A program made the translations under genes and the position numbers. 64,000 bases of DNA, taken from Bin87 sp964347975 (GTDB taxonomy: Bacteria; Chloroflexota; Dehalococcoidia; Lucifugimonadales; UBA3495). The notes under the pieces are model-generated. The model saw only the letters and a program-made list of their open reading frames with translations. It was not told the origin of the DNA and made no database searches. Position 1 is the first letter of the stretch. Every line of letters begins with the position of its first letter. Of this stretch, positions 1 through 7,884 are shown piece by piece. The stretch is taken from assembly GCA_964347975.1 (NCBI GenBank), contig CAYGAY010000009.1:1-64000 (forward strand), in the 5' to 3' direction.

Positions 1-1431
1 CCGCCAATGTCACTGCCACTGCCGGACACGCGGCCCGTGGCGTAACTGGCGCTGATGGAACCGCCCTCGTTCTCGCCAACCAGACCGCCAATGTCACTGC
101 CACTGCCGGACACGCGGCCCGTGGCGTAACTGGCGCTGACAGCGCCGCCCTCGGTCTGTCCAACCAGACCGCCAATATTCTGGCCTTCGCCGGACACGTT
201 GCNNNNNNNNNNNNNNNNNNNNNNNNNNNNNNNNNNNNNNNNNNNNNNNNNNNNNNNNNNNNNNNNNNNNNNNNNNNNNNNNNNNNNNNNNNNNNNNNNN
301 NNCGGCGGCGTAACTGCCGCTGATGGCGCCCCGCGCATACCCGACCAGGCCGCCAACGAAGTTGTCGCCGGACACGTCGCCGGCGGCGTAACTGCCGCTG
401 ATGGCGCCCCGCGCATACCCGACCAGGCCGCCAACAAGGTCGTCGCCGGACACGTCGCCAGTGGTGTAACTGTTGCTGATCGCGCCCCGCCCATACCCAA
501 CCAGGCCGCCGACGTAGTCGTTGCCGGATACATTGACGGATACCAGTTCAACCTGTCGGAAAGTGCTGGCGTAAGCCGAAAACCCGAACAAGCCGACGAA
601 ATCCGTATCGCTCCGGGCGATGTACAGGTTGGCTATGGTATGCCCATTGCCGTTAAAAGCGGCGGTGAATTGGTGATCGAAATTTCCAATGGGACGCCAG
701 CCCCGGCCGTCGTTCCAGTAGGCATCGCCGGCGTCAGCCTCGCCGTTGCCTTTGGTATCAAAATCCAGGTCGGCGGTCAGTTCGTAGCCGGTGCAGCCAG
801 TGGACGGGCAGCCCATATCGGCAAGGGCATCGGGGAAAGCTGAGGCATAATCCGTGTGCGTAGCTGAGCCATCGCCGTCCAGGTCATGCCGCATCGCGTC
901 CAGCTGCGCCAGGCTGGATATTTCTATCAAGCCATCGTTGTCGGCGTCATAGTCTCCGGCTGGCGCGGGCGCCGGTGTGGGTGCAGGTGTGGGCGCAGGT
1001 TCTGTTGGCGTCGCGGTGGGGCAGGACGATTGGTCGTCGTTGAGCCGCAGGGCTTCCCAATTCGCTGGCCACTGCGGCGCGCCGTAGCGTGCGCTGTTGC
1101 TGGCGACGATAAGCCAATAGTCGGCGCCGGGCGTGAGGCGGGTTATGGTGTAAGCGGTCTTATTGGCTACGTCAGCGAAGGCGAACCGCTCCAGCCAGTC
1201 GTCGCCGGCGGCGCGGTAGTCGGCATCAGCGAGCCAGCCGATGCGGTAGTAATTCGCCCCTGCTGCCGCACTCCAGGTCAGGTTGACTTCGCCGGGATTG
1301 GGGCCGTTCACTGCCTTTATGCCGGCCGGCGGCAGTGGCGGCAGGTCGTTCGATTGGGCCTGCGCTATGCTCACGCCAACGACAGCAGTTAGTAAGGCGG
1401 CCAGAGCCAGCATAGCGATAATCCCTTTCAT
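1..1431 (-). CDS. Secreted fibronectin-III / GLUG-repeat surface protein (partial, contains assembly gap)
   Basis: The product begins with a signal peptide (about residues 1-25, ending AQAQS). A fibronectin type III-like domain follows (about 30-125), then a Thr/Pro/Ala-rich linker (about 138-160), a DYDADNDGLIEI calcium-binding-like segment, and a run of GLUG repeats of the form VGGLVGYARGAIS. The start at 1431 has a GGGAG ribosome site 9 bases upstream. The 100-N gap at 203-302 shifts the apparent frame. Beyond it, bases 1-202 still encode GLUG units (SDIGGLVGENEGG) in another frame, so the gene runs off the left edge of the window. GLUG proteins are typically adhesins or cell-surface proteins; a surface role is inferred. 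It has no obvious operon partner. Confidence 0.8.
203..302. other. Assembly gap of 100 Ns inside GLUG repeats
   Basis: Exactly 100 Ns with near-identical GLUG-coding repeats on both sides. The length is a placeholder, so the reading frame and repeat number across it are unknown. Confidence 0.98.
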
Positions 1432-1601
1432 AATCTGGTAGCTCCCGTTCTCAAATTGTCAGGCGGTCCACACCTTCGCGACATAGCTAGCTCTATATTA
1501 CACACCATAATGCCGCCAGCCTTGCAAAATCCGGTCAGTTGATTAAGCCGCCGGCCATTATGGTAACATTCCGGCCACCAATCAAACTTGGAGGCTCCAA
1601 C

Positions 1602-2228
1602 GTGACCACCGCCGACCGTCTCAACGTCATACCCCTGGGCGAAGCCATGTTCAGTCAGCGGGCGATCCGCCGTTTCAGAACGGACCCCATTCCCGCCGAC
1701 GTGATGCAGGACATCATGCAGGCCGCCATCCGCGCTCCCAACGGCGGCAACAATCAGCAGTGGCATTTCATCGTCGTGCAGGGCGAGGAGATGCGTCGCA
1801 AGCTGGGCGAGCTGTACCGCGAGGCATGGTGGGCCAAGCGCGCCGACGCCGGCATCATGGGGCCGGAGGACATCCCGCCGGGACGAAACTCCATGCGATC
1901 TGCCATGCGCCTCGCCAACGAAATCGGCAACGCGCCGGCCATGGTGCTGGTCTGCGCCACCGCCAAAGGACCACAGGCGGCCGGTTCGGTCATCCCGGCG
2001 GCCCAGAATATGTTGCTTGCCGCGCGGGCTTTTGGCATCGGCGGCACCATCGCCACGTTGCATCCGGTGGTGGAAGAGCGGGTGCATGCCCTCTTCGGCA
2101 TCCCCGACACCGCGCAGGTAGTCTATTGTATGCCCTTCGGCTACCCGCGAGGAAATTTCGGGCCGGTAACCCGCTTGCCTCTGAACGAGGTCTGTTCCTA
2201 TGACCGCTGGGGCGCGCCGCCGGACTAG
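1602..2228 (+). CDS. Nitroreductase family protein
   Basis: A 208-residue FMN-dependent nitroreductase-fold oxidoreductase. The N-terminal SQRAIRRFRTDPIP segment and the RAPNGGNNQQWHFIVV segment are the FMN-phosphate and flavin contacts typical of the family. The GTG start at 1602 is chosen because GGAGG lies 7 bases before it (1590-1594); an upstream TTG at 1539 has no such site. Members reduce nitro groups, quinones or flavins with NAD(P)H; the substrate here cannot be told. It converges on the FAH gene, with a perfect palindrome between them. Confidence 0.88.
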   Translation: MTTADRLNVIPLGEAMFSQRAIRRFRTDPIPADVMQDIMQAAIRAPNGGNNQQWHFIVVQGEEMRRKLGELYREAWWAKRADAGIMGPEDIPPGRNSMRSAMRLANEIGNAPAMVLVCATAKGPQAAGSVIPAAQNMLLAARAFGIGGTIATLHPVVEERVHALFGIPDTAQVVYCMPFGYPRGNFGPVTRLPLNEVCSYDRWGAPPD

Positions 2229-2253
2229 ACCAAATGGGGCAAGGCAACGACAG

Positions 2254-2274
2254 GGGCGGGTTTCAAACCCGCCC
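2254..2274. terminator. Perfect inverted repeat between convergent genes
   Basis: GGGCGGGTTT and AAACCCGCCC are separated by one base. It lies between the ends of the nitroreductase and FAH genes. A related GGGTTTTAAACCC motif occurs near 39601, so this may be a dispersed repeat acting as a bidirectional terminator. Confidence 0.5.
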
Positions 2275-2300
2275 TTATGATTTCGCCGGTGACTGGCGCC

Positions 2301-3317
2301 CTATCGGGTCCACTCGTAGCGGTAATCGCGCGCTGATCCACGTTCCGGCGTAGCCGTGGGGCTGTTGGGCAGGTAGGCGTAGTTGGGATCCGCGCCCACT
2401 TTCTGAGCCAGGGTGTTGCGGAGGACGCCGATGTTCTCCACCTCCAGTTCCACTGTATCGCCCGGCTCCAGCCACCGCGAGGTCTCGTAGCCCTTGCGGA
2501 TGGACTCCCGCACGGAGCCGCCGCCCACGGTGCCGCTGCCGATAACATCGCCGGGAGCGATGCGGCTGTCCTTGGCGGCCCGCTCGATAATCTCGCCCCA
2601 ACTGTACCAGGCGTTGACCGCCTCGCCGTCCCGCAGCCAGTCGTCACCGTTGACCCGCACGTGGCATTTCAGGTCCAGCCGACCATCCTTGATGTGAGGC
2701 GTCATCTCGTCGGTGGTCACTACCCAGGGGCCGATGGACGACGCCGAGTCCTTGCCCTTGGCCGGTCCCAGGCCGAAGGTCATCTCATCAAACTGCAAGT
2801 CCCGCGCGCTCCAGTCGTTGAAGATGCAGAAGCCGGCCACGTACTGCAACGCCTCCGACGCGGGCACGTTGGTTCCGGCCCGCCCGACGATGCAGCCGAT
2901 TTCCAGCTCATAGTCCAACTGCTCGGACGCCGCCGGGTACGGTACGTCCTCGTCCGGCCCGTAGATAACCAGCGGGTTGGAGAAGTAGAACACCGGCATC
3001 CGATACCATACCGGATCAATCGTCCGCGTGCCCTGCGAGGTGGCGTGTTCCTCATAAACGATGTAGTCCCGCACCGTGGGCGGCTGAAGCACCGGAGCGC
3101 GGAGCCGCACGTCGGCCAGGGCCACGGCGGGCGCGGCTACGCTGCCGGCCAGCGCATCGCCAACCCGGTCGATAGCGGAATCGCCGGTATCCAGCAGGGC
3201 GCGAACATCGCGCAGTGGTTGGTCGGAGCCAATCAGCGCCGCCACGTCCACCACGGCGTCATCTTGGAGCACGCCGCAGCGAGGGCCGTTGCCATTGTCG
3301 TAAGTCAGGAGTTTCAT
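2301..3317 (-). CDS. Fumarylacetoacetate hydrolase (FAH) family protein
   Basis: A 338-residue protein of the FAH superfamily, which hydrolyses C-C bonds or decarboxylates/isomerises oxo-acids using a divalent metal. The metal-site region YELEIGCIVGRAG and the downstream FNDWSARDLQ block are present, as in full-length family members. The start at 3317 overlaps the stop of the upstream HEPN-like gene by four bases (ATGA), implying coupled translation. In this neighbourhood of ring-degradation genes a role in catabolism of cleaved aromatic or keto-acid intermediates is likely, but the substrate is unknown. Confidence 0.9.
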   Translation of the reverse strand: MKLLTYDNGNGPRCGVLQDDAVVDVAALIGSDQPLRDVRALLDTGDSAIDRVGDALAGSVAAPAVALADVRLRAPVLQPPTVRDYIVYEEHATSQGTRTIDPVWYRMPVFYFSNPLVIYGPDEDVPYPAASEQLDYELEIGCIVGRAGTNVPASEALQYVAGFCIFNDWSARDLQFDEMTFGLGPAKGKDSASSIGPWVVTTDEMTPHIKDGRLDLKCHVRVNGDDWLRDGEAVNAWYSWGEIIERAAKDSRIAPGDVIGSGTVGGGSVRESIRKGYETSRWLEPGDTVELEVENIGVLRNTLAQKVGADPNYAYLPNSPTATPERGSARDYRYEWTR

Positions 3318-3745
3318 GGTCGTAGTTCCTCTTCTGAAGCGGTTCTTGATTCAGGTAACGTCGGGGTAGCCGGCCAGCCTGGCGGCGCGCTGATATAGTC
3401 AGCAGCCTGGCGGATGTGCCGCTCCACCTCGTCAGCGGGTTCGCAGGCTCCTTGGTAAAAGCAAGTGCCATGGAGATGACCCTGCCGGGAGTAAAAGCGT
3501 CCGACCAGGGAGTTGATTGCGCTATCTGCCGAAGCCAGACGGACCAGCCCCCGCGACGTGTCGGGAGAAAATTGAGGCTCCTCGCCCGTCCGCGCCATGA
3601 TCAGCCCATCAGTCGCCCGCTTGGTGGCGCGCCACGCCTTTTCGGCAGCATCGCGGGTGTAGCCAGACTCCAGCAACCGCAGCGCGTTCGCGTGGACGGC
3701 GCGGGCGTCGGCCAAGATGGCGGGTACGGGGTCGGTGGCTACCAT
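3314..3745 (-). CDS. PaREP1/HEPN-like small helical protein
   Basis: About 143 residues if started at 3745, which avoids the overlapping broken gene upstream (3790-4190); the frame stays open to 3841. The helical core DARAVHANALRLLESGYTRDAAEKAWRATKRATDG resembles the PaREP1-type SEKGW helix of the other paralogues in this window. It ends with RQGHLHGTCFYQG, an R-x4-H motif followed by FY, like the HEPN RNase signature. Its stop overlaps the FAH start (ATGA). The function is not established; HEPN-fold assignment is inferred from the motifs. Confidence 0.62.
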   Translation of the reverse strand: MVATDPVPAILADARAVHANALRLLESGYTRDAAEKAWRATKRATDGLIMARTGEEPQFSPDTSRGLVRLASADSAINSLVGRFYSRQGHLHGTCFYQGACEPADEVERHIRQAADYISAPPGWPATPTLPESRTASEEELRP

Positions 3746-3789
3746 CGGGATTTTGCTGTCCTGTTGGATTGGCGGAAAGGGAAAGGCTG

Positions 3790-4190
3790 CTAGATGCTGC
3801 TTCGTCCTTCGACATACTCCCGCGCCGCCTCGTAGTGCCAATTAGTTCTGATAACTGACCCACGATGGTTCCCGCCACTGCCATCGGCATTGCCCCTGTG
3901 CATCCGAAGCCGCCTCCAAAGCAGCGACCCGTTGCCGCGATTCGGGGTGTGGGTTCCCACTCGCACGATGCGGGGGCCGTTTCCGGTTCGGTACGGACTT
4001 CCCCTGTCTCGCGAAAGAAATAGACGCCCCGTTGCGGCCTGCTCATATGCCCGGAGCGCTCCGACAGCCGGCGCGCGCCGCCGAGATTGCGCTCCGGTTG
4101 GGCCATCAGGTCGTAAAACCGTGCCAGGGGATATGTGCGCTTATCACTCAATGGTTTCGAGAGCTCCGAACGTGGAATGATAATCGCCAT
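3790..4190 (-). pseudogene. Frameshifted GIY-YIG-like endonuclease-type gene
   Basis: From ATG at 4190 the frame encodes TYPLARFYDLMAQPERN and then RPQRGVYFFRETGEVRTE. Near 3980-3990 the reading must shift one frame to continue as TGNGPRIVRVGTHTPNRGNG and LLWRRLRMHRG...GGNHRGSVIR, ending at TAG in 3790-3792. The pairing of GVYFF with RVGTH about 30 residues later, followed by LWxRLxxHRG, resembles the GIY...YIG core of that nuclease fold. A single indel explains the break, so it is either a recent pseudogene or an assembly error. Family assignment is from memory of the motif pattern and is moderate. Confidence 0.6.
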
Positions 4191-4196
4191 TACGGC

Positions 4197-4236
4197 GGAA
4201 GCCGGAATCCAGTAGCGTTCCTGGACTCCGGCTTCC
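4197..4236. repeat. 16-bp-stem hairpin (REP-like) downstream of NIPSNAP gene
   Basis: The arms 4197-4212 and 4221-4236 pair over 16 positions with one mismatch and an 8-base loop. It contains the CCGGA/TCCGG core seen in other dispersed hairpins in the window and could terminate transcription of the NIPSNAP gene. Confidence 0.5.
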
Positions 4237-4266
4237 GCCGGAGAGACGGGCGCTCAGCGTTGACCG

Positions 4267-4884
4267 TCAGTGCATTGGCGAGAAGCTGGCCGGCGCCATG
4301 ATCTTGTTTTCCTGTTTCACGCGACCCGGCGCTCCCGACGGCCACTGCGGTATCTTGCTGGCGGCGGCGCGGACTTCGGCGCGGTGGTTCAAGTCCTGAT
4401 ACGGCCAGACGTGCATCCACTTATTCAGGTCGCCGAACTCGGTGTACATCCCGGCGGCCAGCGGTGAGAACTCCTCGCGGTAGGGCAGGGACTCTTCCCA
4501 GCGGCGCAGCAGTTCCGGGATGGAACCATTCTCGTAAGTATAGACGCGCATCTCGTAAATGTTGCCCAGAGCCTGATCCCCACCCATGGGCCGCATGAAG
4601 GGCGCGGGGTTCCAGATTTCCGCGTTCATGTTGAGGATGTTGCCGGGCGTAATCTTCGGCGGCCAGTTGGGGTCCTGGGCGGCCTCGGCGCGGATGCGGT
4701 TGCGCTCTTCCACGCTGTCGTAGCCCCAGACGTGGATAATCTGGTTGAGCGGGCCAATCTCGGTATGCCAGAAGGCGGCGATGGGAGAATACTTCTCCCG
4801 GTGGGGCAGCGCCTCGGCGAAGGCTTCTTCCGCTTGCGGAACGGCGCCGGGCTTCAGGTCGTAGGTGCGGACTTCGTAAATCAT
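4267..4884 (-). CDS. NIPSNAP family protein (tandem dimeric alpha-beta barrel)
   Basis: 205 residues beginning MIYEVRTYDLKPG. The start at 4884 is chosen over the longer frame because of a GGGAGAG site just upstream and a clean domain boundary. Two similar halves, MIYEVRTYDL...HVWGYDSVEERN and IYEMRVYTYENG...HVWPYQDLNHRA, give the ferredoxin-like repeats of NIPSNAP proteins. These are often encoded beside monooxygenase or dehydrogenase genes in heterotrophic bacteria, and the next gene upstream here is unrelated in strand order. The biochemical role of bacterial NIPSNAPs is poorly defined. Confidence 0.88.
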   Translation of the reverse strand: MIYEVRTYDLKPGAVPQAEEAFAEALPHREKYSPIAAFWHTEIGPLNQIIHVWGYDSVEERNRIRAEAAQDPNWPPKITPGNILNMNAEIWNPAPFMRPMGGDQALGNIYEMRVYTYENGSIPELLRRWEESLPYREEFSPLAAGMYTEFGDLNKWMHVWPYQDLNHRAEVRAAASKIPQWPSGAPGRVKQENKIMAPASFSPMH

Positions 4885-5015
4885 AATACTCTCCCGGGGT
4901 GTAGGCCCCTTTGCCTTGTGCGGTATTTCGTGTGGCGCCGCCAGTGTAGCAACCGGGCCGGGCAGCGGCAACGGGAACCGAGACGCCGCTGGTTCCCCGC
5001 AGTCTGAGCAAGCCC

Positions 5016-6410
5016 TCAGTCGCGGCGTTCCAGATACATCGGCATTCCGCCCTTGGGACGCAGGGAAACCAGGGGGAGCAGGTCAGCCCGGTGGTGTGGA
5101 TCGGGGCGCATCCGCCAGCGTTGTCCCAGCGTGGCCAGGATCAGCTTGGCTTCCGTCCGGGCGAAGGACTCGCCGATGCACTGGCGGGGGCCGCCGCCGA
5201 AGGGGTAGTAGGCGTAGCGGGGCAGGTTTTCGCGGAACTCCGGCGTCCAGCGATCGGGCCGGAAGGCCAGCGGTTCCTCGAACCAGCGGGCATCGCGCTG
5301 GACGATGATTTGCGGCGCGGCAAGCAGCGCGCCGGCCGGGATTTCGTAACCGCCCAGCTCGAAAGGTTGGAACGCCATCCTTGACCAGAACCAGATAGGC
5401 GGATACAGACGCAGCGATTCGGTAAGGATTTGGTCGGTGAACGTTAGGTTGGGTAGGTCGGCCAGCCTTGGCGGGCGTCCGTCGAGCGCCTCGTCCAGCT
5501 CGCGGTGAAAGCGGGCCTGAATGTCGGGATGGGTAGCAAGCAGATACCAGGTCCACGTAAGGCAGACGGCGGTGGTTTCGTGGCCGGCGCCGAAAAGGGT
5601 TATGGTTTGGTCATGCACCTGCCGGTCGGTCAGCGGTTGGCTGGAACCGTCATTATCCTCAAGCCTGGCCTCCAACAGCAGGGACAGCAGGTCGTCCTCT
5701 CGCAAACCCGACCGGCGGCGCCGTTCAATCAGGTCGTAGATAATCCGGTCCAGCTCGGCTTTGGCCCGTTTGAACCGCAGGGTGTAGGGGAGAGGCAGAC
5801 GGTGGTACAGTCGGCGCAGCCGTGGCGGTTGGTTGGCGCGGGTTACGATATACTTGTTGCCGACTTCAAAGGCCCGGCCCATGCGCCGGACGTCATCGGG
5901 CAGTTCCAGTCCGAACAGGGTTTTGACCACAATGCGCAAGGTCAGCGCCCCCATCTCTGCGGCCATGTCCACCCGTTGCCCGTCGGCCCAGCCTTTATGG
6001 TGATGAGTGGCATACTGCCACATCGTCTCCCCGTAGCCTTCAATTCGGCTGCGGTGGAACTGTGGCTGCAGCAGTCGGCGCTGTTGGAGGTGGTCGGCGT
6101 CGTTGGCGGTTACGATGCCGTCGCCCATCACGTACTTGACCACTGCGGCGTTGGGGCCGCGCCCCACCCGTTGGTGGTGGGTTACCATGATGTCCCGAAC
6201 CAGGTCGGGGTGATTAACCAGAAAGAGCAAAGCCGGCTTTACCGACATGGTAACCAGGTCCCCATAGGCTGCGGACTCCTGCATAAAGCGCAGCGGGTCC
6301 CTGATGTAGCGGAGAGTCTGGCCAATGATGGGCAGCTCCCTGGGGCCCGGGGGCAACGCGGCGCGGTCAACGACCGGCCGGGGCGGGTAAATTTTGGCGT
6401 CGGTTGCCAT
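5016..6410 (-). CDS. Cytochrome P450
   Basis: 464 residues, the usual length for a soluble bacterial P450. The I-helix oxygen-activation motif FGAGHETT is near residue 272, the ExxR motif (ESLR, followed by LYPP) near 330, and the haem-thiolate loop FGGGPRQCIG with its ligand cysteine near 403-412. There is no N-terminal membrane anchor. It would hydroxylate or epoxidise an organic substrate using electrons from a ferredoxin/reductase pair, and no redox partner is encoded alongside. The sequence style (PxRPxxxxxLPPGP N-terminus, FxPDRW segment) resembles the CYP102/CYP4-like group used on fatty acids or hydrocarbons; substrate is unknown. Confidence 0.95.
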   Translation of the reverse strand: MATDAKIYPPRPVVDRAALPPGPRELPIIGQTLRYIRDPLRFMQESAAYGDLVTMSVKPALLFLVNHPDLVRDIMVTHHQRVGRGPNAAVVKYVMGDGIVTANDADHLQQRRLLQPQFHRSRIEGYGETMWQYATHHHKGWADGQRVDMAAEMGALTLRIVVKTLFGLELPDDVRRMGRAFEVGNKYIVTRANQPPRLRRLYHRLPLPYTLRFKRAKAELDRIIYDLIERRRRSGLREDDLLSLLLEARLEDNDGSSQPLTDRQVHDQTITLFGAGHETTAVCLTWTWYLLATHPDIQARFHRELDEALDGRPPRLADLPNLTFTDQILTESLRLYPPIWFWSRMAFQPFELGGYEIPAGALLAAPQIIVQRDARWFEEPLAFRPDRWTPEFRENLPRYAYYPFGGGPRQCIGESFARTEAKLILATLGQRWRMRPDPHHRADLLPLVSLRPKGGMPMYLERRD

Positions 6411-6427
6411 GAGTTTGGTTTGAAAGA

Positions 6428-6460
6428 ACGGGCGTCGCCTGAACTCGTGGCGACGCCCGT
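6428..6460 (-). terminator. Hairpin terminator after cupin gene
   Basis: A 12-bp perfect stem (ACGGGCGTCGCC / GGCGACGCCCGT) with a 9-base loop lies between the cupin stop and the P450 start. On the minus strand it is followed by TTCTTTC. Confidence 0.65.
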
Positions 6461-6476
6461 CGCGCTCCGTTGCGAA

Positions 6477-6815
6477 TTAGCCGTCCAGGGGGACGGTAGC
6501 GGTCAGCCGGGGATGGTCGCCCACGGCCCGCGTGGTGTGTCCCTGGCCGGTCAGGTCTTCGGCCAGTGTGGCATGGCCCGGGCCGAAACGATGCACGGTG
6601 CCGTCGCCCAACCCGATTTCGACCTCTCCCTCCAGCGTGATCACAAACTGCCGTCGCGGGGCGCAGTGCCAGTCGCTGAAGTACCCCGGTTCTACTCGGC
6701 GAAAAACGATTCCCGTGGTGGACTGCAAAGACGACAACTCGGGATGAGATCCCAGGTCCAATTCTTCAATGTGGGATTGTCCGTCATCGCCGGTGTAAAG
6801 TCTGATAATTGGCAT
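6477..6815 (-). CDS. Cupin-domain protein
   Basis: A 112-residue single-cupin protein. The start at 6815 is fixed by AGGAGG about 7 bases upstream. The core has EPGYFSDWHCAPRRQFVITLEGEVEIGLGDG and FGPGHATLAEDLTGQGHTTR, the paired histidine/acidic motifs of the double-stranded beta-helix, with metal ligands likely His and Glu in the first block and His in the second. Small cupins act as dioxygenases, isomerases or ligand binders; no specific reaction can be assigned. It sits alone between the P450 and the HEPN-like tandem, with its own terminator. Confidence 0.85.
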   Translation of the reverse strand: MPIIRLYTGDDGQSHIEELDLGSHPELSSLQSTTGIVFRRVEPGYFSDWHCAPRRQFVITLEGEVEIGLGDGTVHRFGPGHATLAEDLTGQGHTTRAVGDHPRLTATVPLDG

Positions 6816-6872
6816 GGTGTTCCTCCTCGTAAAGGATGGCGGCGGTTTCGACAAGTATATTGCACCTTGCGT

Positions 6873-7382
6873 TTAAACTGATTCGGCCGAGCCGATGTCC
6901 TGCGACGGTGGGAACCAGTCCTGCAACAGGTCAATAGCCTCACCCACCGCGGCGGCAGATTGCGTTACCATTGCGTCGGTCAGGTTGTTTTCGTAGAAAT
7001 GAGTATGCAGGCTGCTGGCTAATGTAGCTGCCTGGTTCACCGTATGGGCGGCATCCGGGTCGGTTTGCCCGATTAGGGCAGCCAATTCGCCGGCGACGCG
7101 AAAAATGCCGACGTGGCTGGACAGCTTGATCTGATGGTCGGCTCCGATGGCCTTGACAGCCTGGGTGAACGTGCCCCACGACTTTTCGGCTACTTGCAGA
7201 AAGTCATTCTCGGACAGGCTGCGTTGGACGTGCTGCCGGTAATGGGCCTGGATGGAGCGGTAAGCAGTTGCGTAGGCTGCTGCCTCTTCCAGGGACAGCG
7301 CGGTGTCCCACCGCGGGGAAAAGGCTGCGCGGATGGCCGCAACAACTTGTTCGCCGGTGAAAGATGGTGGTGGGTTGCTCAT
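6873..7382 (-). CDS. PaREP1/HEPN-like protein, tandem copy 2
   Basis: 169 residues starting MSNPPPSFTGEQV; ATG at 7382 sits immediately after the stop of the upstream paralogue at 7384. It shares the layout of its neighbour: an N-terminal AIRAAFSPRWDTALSLEEAA segment, then ENDFLQVAEKSWGTFTQAVKAIG (the PaREP1-type helix), then SSLHTHFYENNL. The arginine of a HEPN R-x4-6-H motif is absent here (ATLASSLH), unlike the copies at 17518 and 20169. It is the last gene of an overlapping four-gene run with two HNH nucleases. Function unknown; it may bind nucleic acid or act as a partner subunit. Confidence 0.7.
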   Translation of the reverse strand: MSNPPPSFTGEQVVAAIRAAFSPRWDTALSLEEAAAYATAYRSIQAHYRQHVQRSLSENDFLQVAEKSWGTFTQAVKAIGADHQIKLSSHVGIFRVAGELAALIGQTDPDAAHTVNQAATLASSLHTHFYENNLTDAMVTQSAAAVGEAIDLLQDWFPPSQDIGSAESV

Positions 7383-7383
7383 A

Positions 7384-7884
7384 CTAAATCGCGCCGGCGT
7401 CCTGCTCGTGTGTAAACCATTGTTGGAGGAGATCAATAGCCTCGCTCACCGCAGCAGCGGACTGGATGACCCGATCATCCGGCAGGTCGTTTTCGTAGAA
7501 ATGAGTATGCAGGCTGTGGGCCACAACTGAGGCATCGCTCACCTTGCCGCCAGCTTCCGGAGAAGTTTGGGCAATCAGTTTGGCCAGTTCTCCGACGACG
7601 CGCATGATCCCGACATGGCTGGAGAGCTGAATCTGGTGGTCCGCGCCAATGGCTTTGATGGTCTGGGTGAAGGCTCCCCAGGATTTTTCCGCCACTTGCA
7701 AGTAATCGTTGTCCGCCAGACTACTCTGGACGTGCTCTCGGTAATGAGCCTCACTGGAACGGTAGGTTGCAGCCTTGTTCACCGCGTCCTCTCGCGTCAG
7801 GGAAGTATCCCACCGGGGAGAGTAGGCGGCCCGGATGGCGCCGGTGACTTGCTCCGCGGTAAAACGGGGTTGTGCCGTGCTCAT
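7384..7884 (-). CDS. PaREP1/HEPN-like protein, tandem copy 1
   Basis: 166 residues, clearly a duplicate of the next gene downstream (AIRAAYSPRWDTSLTREDA; DNDYLQVAEKSWGAFTQTIKAIGADHQI; HSLHTHFYENDL). The start at 7884 overlaps the stop of the HNH gene by four bases (ATGA), so it should be translated together with the nuclease. As in the other tandem copy, the Arg of the HEPN motif is missing. PaREP1 proteins belong to a HEPN-like group abundant in archaea and some bacteria; their role is unresolved. The tight coupling suggests a functional pairing with the HNH protein. Confidence 0.72.
   Translation of the reverse strand: MSTAQPRFTAEQVTGAIRAAYSPRWDTSLTREDAVNKAATYRSSEAHYREHVQSSLADNDYLQVAEKSWGAFTQTIKAIGADHQIQLSSHVGIMRVVGELAKLIAQTSPEAGGKVSDASVVAHSLHTHFYENDLPDDRVIQSAAAVSEAIDLLQQWFTHEQDAGAI

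Noticed and set aside
1..560. Regular repeats at the left end considered as a CRISPR array
   Set aside because: The spacing is that of in-frame GLUG protein repeats, with coding periodicity and no spacer diversity.
6816..6854. Upstream frame MSKPPPSFT before the cupin gene, similar to MSNPPPSFT of the neighbouring HEPN-like gene
   Set aside because: The match covers about eight residues and is outside the chosen start; it could be duplication debris or chance, so no feature is called.
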